A stretch of DNA of 64,000 bases from Pseudomonadota bacterium (GCA_021783175.1 JAJXUF010000007.1:3773-67772); one strand, 5' to 3'. Counted from the stretch's first letter, positions 45,936-56,174 are shown. Translations and numbers: made by a program. The notes: generated from the sequence alone by a model not told the origin.

Positions 45936-47621
45936 TCAGTCAGTGCCGCTGGTCACGGGCTGGCGAAGCGCGAGTATCACCTCAACCAAGGCCCAGGCAG
46001 CAAGGCCTGCCAGAACCAGTCCGGTGGCAAAGAGTGCCCAATTGCCGCCGGACCACCAGGTTCCAAGCTGCAGTATCAATGCCCAGCTAACCACAATAGC
46101 CAAGAAAAGTAACGGAATGAGAACTATCATCAGTGGCTGGCGTAGCCGTAAAAGCAGTAGGGTAATTAGACCCAGCACGGTCGCTGCTACCAGCTGATTC
46201 GTCAGGCCGAAAAGAGGCCAGTACCACATGGCACCAATTCGGCTGGCCTGGGCCGCCAGCAGGGCGGTGCTCGCCACGGTCACGGCAAGCATGCGCGGCG
46301 GGTTAAGCCACTTCACGCGAAGGTTGGCGGATAGCTGATCAAGAATGCGAAACTGGACGCGTATACCGCCGATGATCGTTGTCATCGCGAGGCTCATGAT
46401 TGTCAGCGCCGCGACTGATTGGGCGAAAGCCATGTTGACGCCAATGGCATTAGCCAAAGAGGCGAAGCCGTCGATGTAGATTCGCAATAGGAGCGCAAGA
46501 TGCTGTGCGCCGTCCCAGGTATCAAAGACATGCAGCCGGGCTGCTTGTCCGCCAGCCGCAGTGCCCCCGATCAAGATCGCGCTGAGGGCAATCAGGCCTT
46601 CCACCAGCGCCCCACCGTAGCCGATATAACGGGCATCGATGTCGCGCGCGAGCCGGTTTCCTCCGAAACTGCCGGCGGCCAGAAAGTGCCAGCCGCTCAC
46701 CGCCCCTGATGTTAGCGTGATGAAAAGCAATGGCAGCGCACTTGGCGCATCCTTTGGTGTGTGGAAAGCAGGAACTGCCAATACGGGATGCTCTATGATA
46801 ACCGCCGCAAACACGGTGAACAGCGTAATGCTCAGGAACGCGGCGCTGGTCAAACTATAGGAAAGTGCGTGCGTTGCGATGGGGCGGCGTGCGACGTACC
46901 AGGCAAAGGCAAAGGCGGCGACCACCCACAATACCTGCGCGTCCAGTGTTAGTGCGCTGCCGGCGCTGGTTTGCAACTGCACAAATCCGACAAAATGCAG
47001 TGGTATTGCGCGCAACAACCAAAGCGTCAGCAACATCACGATTAATACCACCCCTGTGGCAGGCAGAAATCGCGATGGGTTATCGAGTTGCGAGAACAGG
47101 CCAGGAGCGAGTGTCAGCGCCGCAAGAAGCCAAAAGGGTATGGCGCTTGCTGGAAAGGCAATCAGCACATCGGCAACGATCAGCGCCATGACCCAGTTGA
47201 TGAGCAGGGAGAGCGCGACTAGCAGCGCGACGATTGGGGCTCTCGCTCGCTTTCCGACAAGGGTGCGCGCAGGTTGCACAGGAACATCGTCTTGGCTGCG
47301 GGTGGCCAGCCACAGACTGCCAACGCCATAGGTGCCCGCCCCAATCGCCGTGCCAACCACGACCCACAGGAAAGCAGGTATCCAGCCCCATATCAAAGCC
47401 AGCAGGGTTCCAGCGATTGCGGTGGCGGCACCCAGCGAAGCGGTGCGCTGTCCGAACAGCCGGTGACGGTCAGGCACCAAGTGCCTGCCACTGTCCGGGG
47501 AGGGTGTAGTATAATTACTACCAAGACGAAACACCCAGAGCGCCAGGAACTTCGCAAAAAAGCGGTAGCCGAATGCGAACACCATCAGCGCGGCTAGTAG
47601 CAGGAATACTGAATTGGTCAT
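45936..47621 (-). CDS. cstA: CstA-type carbon starvation membrane protein
   Basis: 561 residues with at least 14 hydrophobic helices. The N-terminus FGYRFFAKFLALWVFRLG followed by a polar HLVPDRHRLFGQR segment matches CstA-type peptide/pyruvate transporters (carbon starvation protein A). It is shorter than E. coli CstA (about 700), placing it with the shorter subfamily. It is divergent from the TPR lipoprotein gene, with 172 bp between, and unrelated to the hemA operon by strand spacing. Confidence 0.85.
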   Translation of the reverse strand: MTNSVFLLLAALMVFAFGYRFFAKFLALWVFRLGSNYTTPSPDSGRHLVPDRHRLFGQRTASLGAATAIAGTLLALIWGWIPAFLWVVVGTAIGAGTYGVGSLWLATRSQDDVPVQPARTLVGKRARAPIVALLVALSLLINWVMALIVADVLIAFPASAIPFWLLAALTLAPGLFSQLDNPSRFLPATGVVLIVMLLTLWLLRAIPLHFVGFVQLQTSAGSALTLDAQVLWVVAAFAFAWYVARRPIATHALSYSLTSAAFLSITLFTVFAAVIIEHPVLAVPAFHTPKDAPSALPLLFITLTSGAVSGWHFLAAGSFGGNRLARDIDARYIGYGGALVEGLIALSAILIGGTAAGGQAARLHVFDTWDGAQHLALLLRIYIDGFASLANAIGVNMAFAQSVAALTIMSLAMTTIIGGIRVQFRILDQLSANLRVKWLNPPRMLAVTVASTALLAAQASRIGAMWYWPLFGLTNQLVAATVLGLITLLLLRLRQPLMIVLIPLLFLAIVVSWALILQLGTWWSGGNWALFATGLVLAGLAAWALVEVILALRQPVTSGTD

Positions 47622-47793
47622 GGAATACGGGCGCGAATTTTATGCCGCGAGACCTTTATATAATACTCGGGTCGCCTACGCAAACAGTGCACCGCGGAAA
47701 CGTACATGGCAATGTACGAATGAATTCGGAATCGCGCGGTCGAAGAGGTTCTTGCGACAAGATTTAGCAAGGCGAAAATCGCCGGAGAATGTC

Positions 47794-49512
47794 ATGAACA
47801 GATCCCCCATTGTTTGGTTGCTCGGCGCGGCATGCGCGGGGTTGGCGGCATGCAGCACGGTTGCGCCCAAACCCGTGGCCGAGGCGACTGTCCCGGTGCA
47901 AGCCGTTCAGACCCTGCCAAACGTCAAGCTCACGTCGAATATTTTGTACGAACTGCTACTGGGAGAGATTGCCGGCCAGCGCGGGCACCTTAACGTCGCG
48001 GTAACAGAACTGACGCGCGCAGCCATGCAGACGCGCGACCCACGTCTTGCCGAGCGCGCTACATTGGTAAGTCTTTACGCCAGACACCCAAAGGAAGCGG
48101 AGCAGTCCGGGCGCCTGTGGGTTGAGCTCGAACCCGACAGCATTGAGGCGCACGAAGCGTTGGCCACTGTCCTCATGGACAACGGCAAGATGAGTGACGC
48201 GGAAGGGGAGCTAAAGAAGATTCTCAAGCTTTCGCCCGCTGATCATCTTCCTCAAACGTACTTGCGCATCGCGGCGGTGATGGGTCGCGTGCAGGACCAC
48301 GCCGCGGCCCTGCAGATTATGCAATCCCTGGCGCAGCTCAATCCGCGTCTGCCAGAGGCCCAATTCGCAGTTGCGCACTTGGCTGTTCGCAGTGGCGACT
48401 TGGATACCGCAAATCAGGCCATTGATCGGGCACTCAAACTTAGGCCCGCCTGGGAAGAAGCAGCGTTATTCAAGTTGCGCGTCCTGGCATCGCAAAAGGA
48501 CACACATAAGGTGATCGCGTTCAGCGAAAAATTCCTTAAGGCGCACCCACATGCAACAGACTTCCGCATGAACTACGCGCGTTATCTTGTCGATCTCAAG
48601 CAGTGGGACAGAGCGCTCGATCAGTTTAAGCGGGTGGCAAGCGACACGCCAAATGATCCGGATGCTGTTTATGCTGTGGGTCTGCTCGGTCTGCAAACCG
48701 GCGACCTAGATCTGGCACAGAAATATCTGGAGCGCGATCTGGCGCTGCAGCCCGACAACGATCAGGCACGGCTTTACCTTGGCCAGATCGCTGAGCAACG
48801 CAAGCACTATGATGATGCGGCACGCTGGTATCGCGGAGTACCCGCGGGAAATAACTACTTTGAGGCACAGGCCCGTCTCAGCATGGTTATGGCTGAGCAG
48901 GGTGACTTGAATGGTGCACGTGCACACCTGCATCAGTTGCATCCGGCATCGGAACAGCAGCGAGTGCAGCTGGCGTTGACCGAAGAAGAGATGCTGAGCA
49001 ATGCCAAACAGTATCAGGAGGCGGACAGGGTTCTTACTGATGCCCTCGCCAAATTGCCCAACAACATCGATTTGCTTTATGCGCGCGCGCTCGTCGAGGT
49101 CAAGCTCAATCGCTTAGACCTTCACGAGGCCGACTTGCGGGCGATTCTTAAACAGGATCCAAAGAACGTCAATGCCCTGAATGCGCTCGGCTACACGCTG
49201 GCCGATCGCACCACTCGCTATCACGAGGCGCTCGGTCTAGTGAAGCAGGCGCTGGCCCTGCGTCCTAATGACCCGTATATCATGGACAGTATGGGCTGGG
49301 TTCAATACCGTCTAGGCAACAATGCCGAAGCCGTGAAGTATCTGCGTGCGGCGCTTGAGAAGCGTCCCGACGCTGAGATCTCCGCGCATCTTGGCGAAGT
49401 TCTGTGGGTAATGGGGCAGAAGAGCGAAGCCGAGTCGGTGTGGAATCGCGCGTTGAAGACGACGCCGGACAACGAGGTGTTGCTGGGCATCATTAAGAAA
49501 TTCAAGCCGTGA
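47794..49512 (+). CDS. TPR-repeat lipoprotein
   Basis: 572 residues from ATG 47794 (GGAG seven bases upstream); the longer frame from 47614 is rejected because it lacks a signal sequence. Signal peptide with lipobox LAAC (Cys20), then multiple tetratricopeptide repeats along its length, e.g. EAHEALATVLMDNGKMSDAEGELKK and IMDSMGWVQYRLGNNAEAVKYL. Overlaps lolB by 4 bp, so they are coupled. In Pseudomonas a TPR lipoprotein precedes lolB and helps outer-membrane or peptidoglycan processes. A TATAAT at 47659-47664 may belong to its promoter. Confidence 0.93.
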   Translation: MNRSPIVWLLGAACAGLAACSTVAPKPVAEATVPVQAVQTLPNVKLTSNILYELLLGEIAGQRGHLNVAVTELTRAAMQTRDPRLAERATLVSLYARHPKEAEQSGRLWVELEPDSIEAHEALATVLMDNGKMSDAEGELKKILKLSPADHLPQTYLRIAAVMGRVQDHAAALQIMQSLAQLNPRLPEAQFAVAHLAVRSGDLDTANQAIDRALKLRPAWEEAALFKLRVLASQKDTHKVIAFSEKFLKAHPHATDFRMNYARYLVDLKQWDRALDQFKRVASDTPNDPDAVYAVGLLGLQTGDLDLAQKYLERDLALQPDNDQARLYLGQIAEQRKHYDDAARWYRGVPAGNNYFEAQARLSMVMAEQGDLNGARAHLHQLHPASEQQRVQLALTEEEMLSNAKQYQEADRVLTDALAKLPNNIDLLYARALVEVKLNRLDLHEADLRAILKQDPKNVNALNALGYTLADRTTRYHEALGLVKQALALRPNDPYIMDSMGWVQYRLGNNAEAVKYLRAALEKRPDAEISAHLGEVLWVMGQKSEAESVWNRALKTTPDNEVLLGIIKKFKP

Positions 49513-50162
49513 GAAGTTGGCGGCTTCTCTCGCTGCCTGCACTGTTGTTAGCGGGTTGCGCCACGGTTACCCCGCCAGTACCAGCCGAGAACCCACTTTT
49601 GGCATGGCGGGCGCGCGAGCAGGAGCTTTCGGCGCTTAACACCTGGGACGTCAGTGGCCGGCTGGCCTTGCATACAGCTAATGACGGCGGGACAGTCGGG
49701 TTGCGTTGGGTGCGTCGCAAAGACCACTACACAATTGACCTGAGCGGGCCACTAGGCCGCGGCATGGTGCGATTGAAGCAGGATCCGCAAGGCGCTAGCC
49801 TGGAGGATGCTGAAAGGCATGTTTATCGGGCAGCAAATGCCGAGAAGTTATTGCTTGAAACCACCGGCTGGCGCATACCACTGGATGGTCTTGGCTATTG
49901 GATTCGAGGTCTTCCCGTTCCGCAAGTGCCGGAGCAACAGCAACTCGACGACAGAGGTCGTCTGCGCAGCTTAAACCAGCTGGGTTGGCACATTAGATTC
50001 ATCGCCTATGCAAAATTCGGTCGCTATAATCTCCCAAGTCATATGATACTGACTCTCGCTGAACCATCGGACGCCCACGACTTCAGTGCTTCACCTTCAA
50101 TTGCGTCCAATACTGCGGTGGAAGCAAGGCTGGTGATTGAGCGCTGGGCTCTCTTACAATAA
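49509..50162 (+). CDS. lolB: Outer membrane lipoprotein receptor LolB
   Basis: 217 residues. Signal peptide with lipobox LLAGC (Cys17) and a lipocalin-like beta barrel: WDVSGRLALHTANDGGTVGLRWVRR near the start and MILTLAEP near the end match LolB. It accepts lipoproteins from LolA and inserts them in the outer membrane. Overlaps the TPR lipoprotein by 4 bp and lies 7 bp before ispE. Confidence 0.95.
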   Translation: MRSWRLLSLPALLLAGCATVTPPVPAENPLLAWRAREQELSALNTWDVSGRLALHTANDGGTVGLRWVRRKDHYTIDLSGPLGRGMVRLKQDPQGASLEDAERHVYRAANAEKLLLETTGWRIPLDGLGYWIRGLPVPQVPEQQQLDDRGRLRSLNQLGWHIRFIAYAKFGRYNLPSHMILTLAEPSDAHDFSASPSIASNTAVEARLVIERWALLQ

Positions 50163-50169
50163 TCGCACC

Positions 50170-51042
50170 ATGTTACCGCCGTATTTGGATCGTTGGCCTG
50201 CACCCGCCAAGCTCAACTTGTTTCTGCACATTACCGGCCGCCGTGCGGACGGATACCATATGTTGCAGACGGTCTTTCAGTTTCTCGATTATGGCGATGA
50301 GTTGGCGTTTGAGGTCACCGCGGACAGGCGGATAACCCGCGCCACTTTTGTTCCGGGAATAGCGGAGGAGTCTGATCTATGCGTACGCGCCGCGCGCATT
50401 CTCCAGGACGCTTGTGGAACCGAGTTGGGCGCGGTAATCCACATTAATAAGCGCATTCCTCAGGGCGGTGGTCTGGGCGGCGGCAGTTCGGATGCCGCGA
50501 CGACCCTGCTCGCCCTCAATCGACTGTGGGGTGTTAACCTGCCGTACGCGCGTCTTGCGGAGCTTGCCTTGCGTCTGGGTGCGGACGTGCCGGTATTTGT
50601 CCTCGGTCGGAGCGCTTGGGCAGAGGGTGTTGGCGAAGTATTGACGCCCATTGATCTGCCGCAGCCTTGGTATGTCATTCTCGTTCCGCCCGTTTTGGTA
50701 TCTACCGCCGCGGTGTTTGCCGAGTTTGATTGCGACGTGGATACGCATTTGACAGGCTACAGCAAGCCCATCACAATACGCGATTTTCACGGCGGTCGGG
50801 CATCGAACGACTTGCAGACCGTAGTGCGCCGACTTTACCCAGAAGTGGATAAAGCGCTGAAGTGGTTGGAGAATTTTGGGGATGCGCGCATGACGGGTTC
50901 TGGGTCCTGTCTGTTCCTGCCGGTAGCCGATGAGGCTGGAGCACAGGAAATCATTAAGCGCTGTCCAGTGGGTTTTGCCAAGGCCTTGGCTGTGCGCGGC
51001 GTGAACTTGCATCCAATTCACCAGCGCGACGGCAACGACTAA
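50170..51042 (+). CDS. ispE: 4-diphosphocytidyl-2-C-methyl-D-erythritol kinase
   Basis: 290 residues from ATG 50170 (MLPPYLDRWPAPAKLNLFL). GHMP kinase of the MEP isoprenoid pathway. The ATP loop is PQGGGLGGGSSDAATTL (about 97-113). The upstream frame from 50137 is ignored. It is followed 2 bp after the stop by tRNA-Gln, so transcription of the tRNA may pass through. LolB-ispE-tRNA-prs is the usual order in Pseudomonas-like genomes. Confidence 0.97.
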   Translation: MLPPYLDRWPAPAKLNLFLHITGRRADGYHMLQTVFQFLDYGDELAFEVTADRRITRATFVPGIAEESDLCVRAARILQDACGTELGAVIHINKRIPQGGGLGGGSSDAATTLLALNRLWGVNLPYARLAELALRLGADVPVFVLGRSAWAEGVGEVLTPIDLPQPWYVILVPPVLVSTAAVFAEFDCDVDTHLTGYSKPITIRDFHGGRASNDLQTVVRRLYPEVDKALKWLENFGDARMTGSGSCLFLPVADEAGAQEIIKRCPVGFAKALAVRGVNLHPIHQRDGND

Positions 51043-51044
51043 AT

Positions 51045-51119
51045 TGGGGTGTCGCCAAGCGGTAAGGCACCGGATTTTGATTCCGGCATTCCCAGGTTCG
51101 AATCCTGGCACCCCAGCCA
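51045..51119 (+). tRNA. tRNA-Gln (anticodon TTG)
   Basis: 75 nt including encoded CCA. Acceptor stem TGGGGTG/CACCCCA, D arm around GCCAAGCGGTAAGGC, anticodon stem CCGGA/TCCGG around loop TTTTGAT (anticodon TTG), and T arm CCAGGTTCGAATCCTGG. It lies two bases after ispE and precedes prs, and is intact with no insertion beside it. Confidence 0.98.
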
Positions 51120-51207
51120 AATCCAGGATGCCGGAGCGTCCTGATCGGCGGTCCGCACTGACGGACTTTGATTGGCGGGTTAGCGAGGCGCGTCAGCGGA
51201 GAAGCAA

Positions 51208-52158
51208 GTGTCAGTAGACAACATGGCGGTATTCACCGGGAACGCCAATCCGGCTCTGGCGGAGCGGGTGGTTCATCACCTCGGCATCCCCCTCGGCAAG
51301 GTGCATGTCGGTCGATTCAGCGACGGCGAAACCTTGGTTGAGATCATGGAGAACGTGCGCGGACGTGACGTCTTCGTACTTCAGCCGACCTGCGCGCCAA
51401 GCAGCGACAACCTGATGGAGCTCTTGGTGATGATCGATGCGATCAAACGGGCGTCGGCGCGTCGTGTGACCGCAGTGATACCTTATTATGGATATGCGCG
51501 CCAAGACCGTCGCCCGCGCACTGCGCGGGTTGCGATAACCGCCAAGGTCGTGGCGGACATGATTACTGTGGCTGGTGCGAACGGTGTGCTAACCATGGAT
51601 CTACATGCCGATCAGATCCAGGGATTTTTCAATATCCCGACCGACAATATCTATGCCGCGCCAGTTCTGCTTGGTGATATTTGGCGCAACAAGTACCAGG
51701 ACTTGCTTGTGGTATCTCCGGATGTCGGCGGCGTGGTGCGTGCCCGGGCTTTGGCCAAACACCTGGACGCCGGTCTGGCAATCATAGACAAGCGCCGCCC
51801 GAGACCGAACGAAGCCAAGGTCATGAATATCATCGGCGAGGTTGAGGGGCACACCTGTGTGCTGATGGATGATCTTGTGGATACCGCCAACACCTTGTGC
51901 GAGGCAGCGGCGGCACTGAAGGATCATGGCGCTTTGAAGGTTGTCGCTTACTGTACTCATCCGGTGTTGTCGGGTCAGGCGGTACAGCGGATAGATAATT
52001 CGCGGCTGGATGAGCTGGTTGTTACGGACACTATCCCGCTGCGTCCGGAGGCAAAGGCATGTCGGCGCATTCGCCAGCTGAGCATTGCCGAATTGTTGGC
52101 TGAGACAATGCGCCGAATCGCCAATGACGATTCGGTCAGCACCTTGTTCATGGACTAG
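51208..52158 (+). CDS. prs: Ribose-phosphate pyrophosphokinase
   Basis: 316 residues from GTG 51208 (GGAGA about seven bases upstream); ATG 51223 would lose five residues. Makes PRPP for nucleotide, histidine and NAD synthesis. Conserved [25 protein letters not shown] (ATP clamp with catalytic Arg), HADQIQGFF and the PRPP motif [13 protein letters not shown]. Follows tRNA-Gln and precedes rplY by 276 bp. Confidence 0.97.
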   Translation: MSVDNMAVFTGNANPALAERVVHHLGIPLGKVHVGRFSDGETLVEIMENVRGRDVFVLQPTCAPSSDNLMELLVMIDAIKRASARRVTAVIPYYGYARQDRRPRTARVAITAKVVADMITVAGANGVLTMDLHADQIQGFFNIPTDNIYAAPVLLGDIWRNKYQDLLVVSPDVGGVVRARALAKHLDAGLAIIDKRRPRPNEAKVMNIIGEVEGHTCVLMDDLVDTANTLCEAAAALKDHGALKVVAYCTHPVLSGQAVQRIDNSRLDELVVTDTIPLRPEAKACRRIRQLSIAELLAETMRRIANDDSVSTLFMD

Positions 52159-52434
52159 CGGCATGTGTACTGCCTGCAAGGGCAGTGCCGCTGTTCGAGT
52201 CAGCGCTAATTGAATGGGCCTTTGGCAAGGAATGAAGGCAGGACGCCCGAATTGACGAATCGGCAAGGACGCGAAGGCCACAGCGATTGGCATTTGGGAG
52301 CAGCAAGTTTTTTAAGTTTCCGGCGCAAAGTGCAGCAATTTCAGGAAAGATGCAGAACCTGAGCCCGGAGTGATAGACCTGCCAAGCCTGGTCGCGGGGA
52401 AGGCAGGAACTGAAAACCTAGTGGAGATAGACAA

Positions 52435-53133
52435 ATGGCAAAATTTGAACTGAACGCTGAGCCGCGTGAGTCGAAAGGTACGGGTGCGAGCCGCCGCCTT
52501 CGTAACACCGGCAAGATTCCCGCAGTTATTTACGGTGCCAACAAGGAGCCGGTGATGCTGGCGCTTGACCACGACGCGCTGTTTCACGCGGCGAAGAACG
52601 AATCGTTCTACACCTCGATTCTGACTGTAAATATCGGCGGTGAGAAGCAACAGGCGGTGTTGCGTGACATCCAGATGCATCCATTCAAACCGCGTATCCA
52701 GCATTTGGATCTGCAGCGCATCAGTGCAACAGAGAAGCTGCACATGCACGTGCCCCTGCATTTCATCAACCAGGAAGTCGCGCCTGGCGTCAAACTGCAG
52801 GGCGGCATTGTCGCGCATCTGATGAGCGAGGTGGACGTGACCTGTCTTCCTCACCAGTTGCCTGAGTTCCTGACAATTGATCTTTCCAATCTGAACCTTG
52901 GTCAGTCCATCCACCTGAGCGACATCCCGCTGCCAGAGGGCGTAACAATCACCAGTATTGCCCATGGCGGAGATAATCTGGCGGTGGCAACGATCACGGT
53001 CGTACGCGCTGCGATTGAGGCCGAGGCAGAAGCGGCTGCCGCGGCTGCTGCCGCAACCGAGAGTGCCGCGGCGCCAGCGGCGGGCGCAGCACCAGGTGCG
53101 GCTGCCGATTCCGCCAAGAAGGAATCCAAATAG
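52435..53133 (+). CDS. rplY: Ribosomal protein bL25 (CTC/TL5 form)
   Basis: 232 residues. The N-terminal 5S-rRNA-binding L25 domain (PRESKGTGASRRLRNTGKIPAVIYG) is followed by the TL5-type C-terminal domain and an Ala-rich tail (about 195-225) with repeated EAEAAAAAA. The long Ctc form is common in proteobacteria outside Enterobacteriaceae and responds to stress in several species. Precedes pth. Confidence 0.97.
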   Translation: MAKFELNAEPRESKGTGASRRLRNTGKIPAVIYGANKEPVMLALDHDALFHAAKNESFYTSILTVNIGGEKQQAVLRDIQMHPFKPRIQHLDLQRISATEKLHMHVPLHFINQEVAPGVKLQGGIVAHLMSEVDVTCLPHQLPEFLTIDLSNLNLGQSIHLSDIPLPEGVTITSIAHGGDNLAVATITVVRAAIEAEAEAAAAAAAATESAAAPAAGAAPGAAADSAKKESK

Positions 53134-53163
53134 CGCAAGCCATCGGCAGGTTGAGGCCGAAGC

Positions 53164-53763
53164 ATGGTGTCGATGAGTCCGGGCGTCTCCTTGATTGCGG
53201 GACTTGGCAACCCAGGAGACGAGTATGCTGGGACGCGGCACAATGCGGGATTCTGGTTTGTGGATGCGCTTCTTAGCAAGCTCGGCGGCAGTCTGCGCCT
53301 CGAGGCGCGATTTCGGGGGCGGACTGCACATGTTTCCGTCGCGGGCCGGGATGTCTGGTTGCTTGAGCCAGACACCTTTATGAACCGTAGCGGAGAAGCT
53401 GTGTCCCGCCTGGCGCGTTACTACAAGATCCCGGTCGAGGAAATTCTTATCGTGCACGACGAGCTGGATCTGGCGCCGGGAACTGTGCGTCTGAAGCGCG
53501 GCGGTGGCGACGGCGGCCATAACGGGGTTGCCGATACCATTACCAATCTGGCGGGGCGCGAGTTTTTACGACTGCGTATCGGCATCGGAAGGCCCGCAAG
53601 CAGCGCGCAGGTAGTCTCGTACGTCCTTCACAGGGCACCGGAAACCGAGCAGCAGTTGATCGACACGGCAATTCAAGATGCCGTCGCGCATATCGAAGAT
53701 ATTGTGCAAGGTAACGTACAAAAAGTCATGAACGCGCTGCATACACGTGCGCGCGAGGTGTAG
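53164..53763 (+). CDS. pth: Peptidyl-tRNA hydrolase
   Basis: 199 residues. Recycles peptidyl-tRNA from stalled ribosomes. The family signature LIAGLGNPGDEYAGTRHNAG contains the catalytic His26 with Asn16; later NRSGEAVSRLARYYKIP and LKRGGGDGGHNGV are intact. Starts ATG 53164 or ATG 53173. Lies 30 bp after rplY and 6 bp before ychF. Confidence 0.97.
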   Translation: MVSMSPGVSLIAGLGNPGDEYAGTRHNAGFWFVDALLSKLGGSLRLEARFRGRTAHVSVAGRDVWLLEPDTFMNRSGEAVSRLARYYKIPVEEILIVHDELDLAPGTVRLKRGGGDGGHNGVADTITNLAGREFLRLRIGIGRPASSAQVVSYVLHRAPETEQQLIDTAIQDAVAHIEDIVQGNVQKVMNALHTRAREV

Positions 53764-53769
53764 CCAGGT

Positions 53770-54861
53770 ATGGGAATCAAATGTGGCATTGTGGGATTAC
53801 CGAACGTAGGCAAATCCACCCTCTTCAACGCGCTCACTCAGGCGGGCATTCAAGCCGAAAATTACCCTTTCTGCACCATCGACCCGAACGTCGGCATCGT
53901 AGAGGTGCCGGATCCACGGCTGACAAAACTTGCGACGATCGCCAAACCAGAGAAGACAATTCCGGCAACCATTGAATTTGTGGACATCGCCGGGCTGGTG
54001 GAGGGTGCATCCAAGGGTGAAGGGCTGGGCAACAAGTTTCTCGCGCACATCCGCGAGGTCGATGCAGTGGCGCACGTGGTTCGCTGTTTCGAGGATGAAA
54101 ACATTGTGCATGTGCGCGGACACATCGACCCGCTATCCGATGTCGATGTTATCAATACCGAGCTCGCACTTGCTGATCTGGAAACCGTGGAAAAGGCGCA
54201 GGCACGGGCCGAAAAAGGAGCAAAGAGCGGAAACAAGGAGGAAATTCGTCTGCGCGACCTACTAGCTCGCGTGCGTACCCAGCTCGATGGCGGTGCTCCG
54301 GTACGCGCCGTGCAGCTTGATGACAACGACAGAAAGCTCCTGAAACCCCTGTGCCTGCTGACCGACAAACCTCTCATGTACATCGCCAACGTCGCCGAGA
54401 ACGGCTTTCAGGGGAATCCCATGTTGGATGCGGTGATGCAGCGAGCGCGCGAAGAAAGCTCGGTAGTGGTACCGATATGTGCGGCAATTGAGGCGGAACT
54501 TGCAGGAATGAGCGCTGAGGACAAGAGCGAGTTTCTGCAAGAGATGGGTCTTGACGAGCCGGGGCTCAACCGCGTCATTCGGGCAGCCTACAATCTGCTT
54601 GGGTTGCAGACGTATTTTACAGCCGGCCCGAAAGAAGTGCGCGCGTGGACCGTTCGCGTCGGGTCGACAGCGCCGCAGGCGGCCGGCGTAATTCACTCGG
54701 ATTTTGAGCGCGGATTCATCCGTGCTGAGGTGGTTGCGTACGACGACTACGTCAGCCATCAAGGCGAGCATGGCGCCAAGGAAGCTGGGAGATTCCGGCT
54801 GGAAGGCAAGGATTACGTGGTGCACGACGGAGACGTCATGCATTTCCGGTTTAACGTCTAG
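53770..54861 (+). CDS. ychF: Ribosome-binding ATPase YchF
   Basis: 363 residues. OBG-like P-loop protein with ATP specificity. Walker A GLPNVGKS (9-16), the [18 protein letters not shown]3 region, and C-terminal TGS domain ending in the [16 protein letters not shown] block. Common partner of pth. 85 bp separate its stop from tRNA-Met, and that gap has a hairpin (GCCGAC/GTCGGC at 54864-54895) without a long T run. Confidence 0.97.
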   Translation: MGIKCGIVGLPNVGKSTLFNALTQAGIQAENYPFCTIDPNVGIVEVPDPRLTKLATIAKPEKTIPATIEFVDIAGLVEGASKGEGLGNKFLAHIREVDAVAHVVRCFEDENIVHVRGHIDPLSDVDVINTELALADLETVEKAQARAEKGAKSGNKEEIRLRDLLARVRTQLDGGAPVRAVQLDDNDRKLLKPLCLLTDKPLMYIANVAENGFQGNPMLDAVMQRAREESSVVVPICAAIEAELAGMSAEDKSEFLQEMGLDEPGLNRVIRAAYNLLGLQTYFTAGPKEVRAWTVRVGSTAPQAAGVIHSDFERGFIRAEVVAYDDYVSHQGEHGAKEAGRFRLEGKDYVVHDGDVMHFRFNV

Positions 54862-54945
54862 ATGCCGACCTGCGCGGAAACCGCACCTCGTCGGCTTCTA
54901 CTTGTGCCAAATGTATTGAATCCTGTATCTTATGCAACCTTTTTT

Positions 54946-55022
54946 GGCTATGTAGCTCAGCTGGTTAGAGCGCGGCACTCATAATGCTGAGGTCGGTGGT
55001 TCGAGCCCACCCATAGCCACCA
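54946..55022 (+). tRNA. tRNA-Met, elongator (anticodon CAT)
   Basis: 77 nt with CCA. Acceptor GGCTATG/CATAGCC, D arm GCTCAGCTGGTTAGAGC, anticodon loop CTCATAA (CAT), variable loop AGGTC, T arm GGTGGTTCGAGCCCACC. The pattern matches elongator tRNA-Met (metT-like), not initiator. It marks the chromosome/mobile-element junction: the integrase gene starts 116 bp downstream, and the 3' end is the probable attachment site. Confidence 0.96.
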
Positions 55023-55069
55023 ATAAATCAATCAGTTACACATTGTCTCCTGGCCCCTCCCTTACCTTT

Positions 55070-55089
55070 TGCTGCACTCCTGCTGCACT
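55070..55089 (+). repeat. Tandem direct repeat upstream of the integrase, possible arm site
   Basis: TGCTGCACT occurs twice at 11-bp spacing (55070-55078 and 55081-55089). Such short repeats near an attachment site are often integrase arm-binding sites. The function is inferred only from position between tRNA-Met and the integrase start. Confidence 0.45.
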
Positions 55090-55137
55090 GCCGCCGAACT
55101 TGAGATAAACTTACTCTGGTTTTCACGGAGGAGGCTA

Positions 55138-56133
55138 ATGGCGACATTTTTGCAGCGGCCCGGGCGGGGCGGAAAGCGCGTATGGCAGGTGCAGGTGCGC
55201 AGACGCGGATATCCGGCGCAGATCTGTACCTTCAACACAAAGGGCGAGGCGGAGACGTGGGCCGTAACGCTCGAATCTCAGATGAAGCGCGGGGTGTATG
55301 TCTCCCGATCCGAGTCCGAGAACACGACACTTACCGAAGCACTGGAGCGGTACCGTCGGGAGGTCACGCCCCACAAGAAAAGTGCCTACGACGAGATCTA
55401 TAAGCTGAAAGCATGGAAAGAGAGCCGGTTGGCGCGTCGATCGCTCGCTTCGATTCAGGGCAAGGACCTAGCGGCTTGGCGCGACGCTGAGATCCGGCGG
55501 GGATCGTCTCCCGCGACCGTGCGACGCAAGCTCGCGCTGTTTTCCCATCTGTTCGCGATCGCGAGGAAGGAATGGGGAATGGAATCGCTCATCAACCCAG
55601 TCGAAAATATCCGGTTGCCACCACCGGGTCAGCCTCGTACCCGCCGGCTCGTGGACGACGAGGAAGCCCGGCTCCTGGCCACTGCGAAGACCTACGGTGG
55701 CGAAATCGGCCCGATCATCACGTGGGCGATCGAAACCGCGATGCGCCGCAGCGAAATCTCGGCGATGCAATGGGAAAACTTGGACCGGAAGGCCCACGTG
55801 CTACTGCTCCCCGAGACCAAGAACGGCACACCCCGGCGAGTGCCGCTCTCAAGTCGGGCACTGGCGGCCTTGGAAAGACTGCCCCGTCGCATCGATGGAA
55901 AAGTGTGGGATATGAAACCGGATTCGATAAGCCAGGCGTTCGAGCGGGTCTGCTTGTCCGCCGGTGTCGAAGGGCTAACCTTCCACGATCTGCGTCACGA
56001 GGCGACAAGTCGACTCTTTGAGAAGGGACTAAACCCCATGGAAGTTGCAGCCATCACCGGGCACAAAACATTGCAGATGCTGAAGCGATACACGCACCTG
56101 AGGGCGGAAGATCTGGTGGGAAGGCTAGGCTAG
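55138..56133 (+). CDS. int: Tyrosine-type site-specific integrase
   Basis: 331 residues from ATG 55138 (GGAGG ten bases upstream); the upstream frame from 55069 is ignored. N-terminal SAM-like core-binding domain, then the catalytic set: R203 (TAMRRSEI), Lys near 228 (ETKNG), H283 and R286 (HDLRHEA), H309 (GHKTLQ) and Y318 (KRYTHL). All five expected residues are present. It is next to tRNA-Met, so integration probably used the tRNA 3' end. It reads away from the tRNA, the usual orientation in tRNA-integrated islands. It is the left-end gene of a mobile element carrying conjugation genes. Confidence 0.93.
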   Translation: MATFLQRPGRGGKRVWQVQVRRRGYPAQICTFNTKGEAETWAVTLESQMKRGVYVSRSESENTTLTEALERYRREVTPHKKSAYDEIYKLKAWKESRLARRSLASIQGKDLAAWRDAEIRRGSSPATVRRKLALFSHLFAIARKEWGMESLINPVENIRLPPPGQPRTRRLVDDEEARLLATAKTYGGEIGPIITWAIETAMRRSEISAMQWENLDRKAHVLLLPETKNGTPRRVPLSSRALAALERLPRRIDGKVWDMKPDSISQAFERVCLSAGVEGLTFHDLRHEATSRLFEKGLNPMEVAAITGHKTLQMLKRYTHLRAEDLVGRLG

Positions 56134-56174
56134 GGGCTCGTCTATTTATTGCACCACTGGCCTGACCCAATTAC

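Noticed and set aside
52312..53520. 402-codon minus-strand frame across rplY and pth
   Set aside because: Antisense shadow; rplY and pth on the plus strand have full family signatures.
54864..54895. Hairpin after ychF as terminator
   Set aside because: The stem is fair but only short mixed T stretches follow; left as a note rather than a terminator call.
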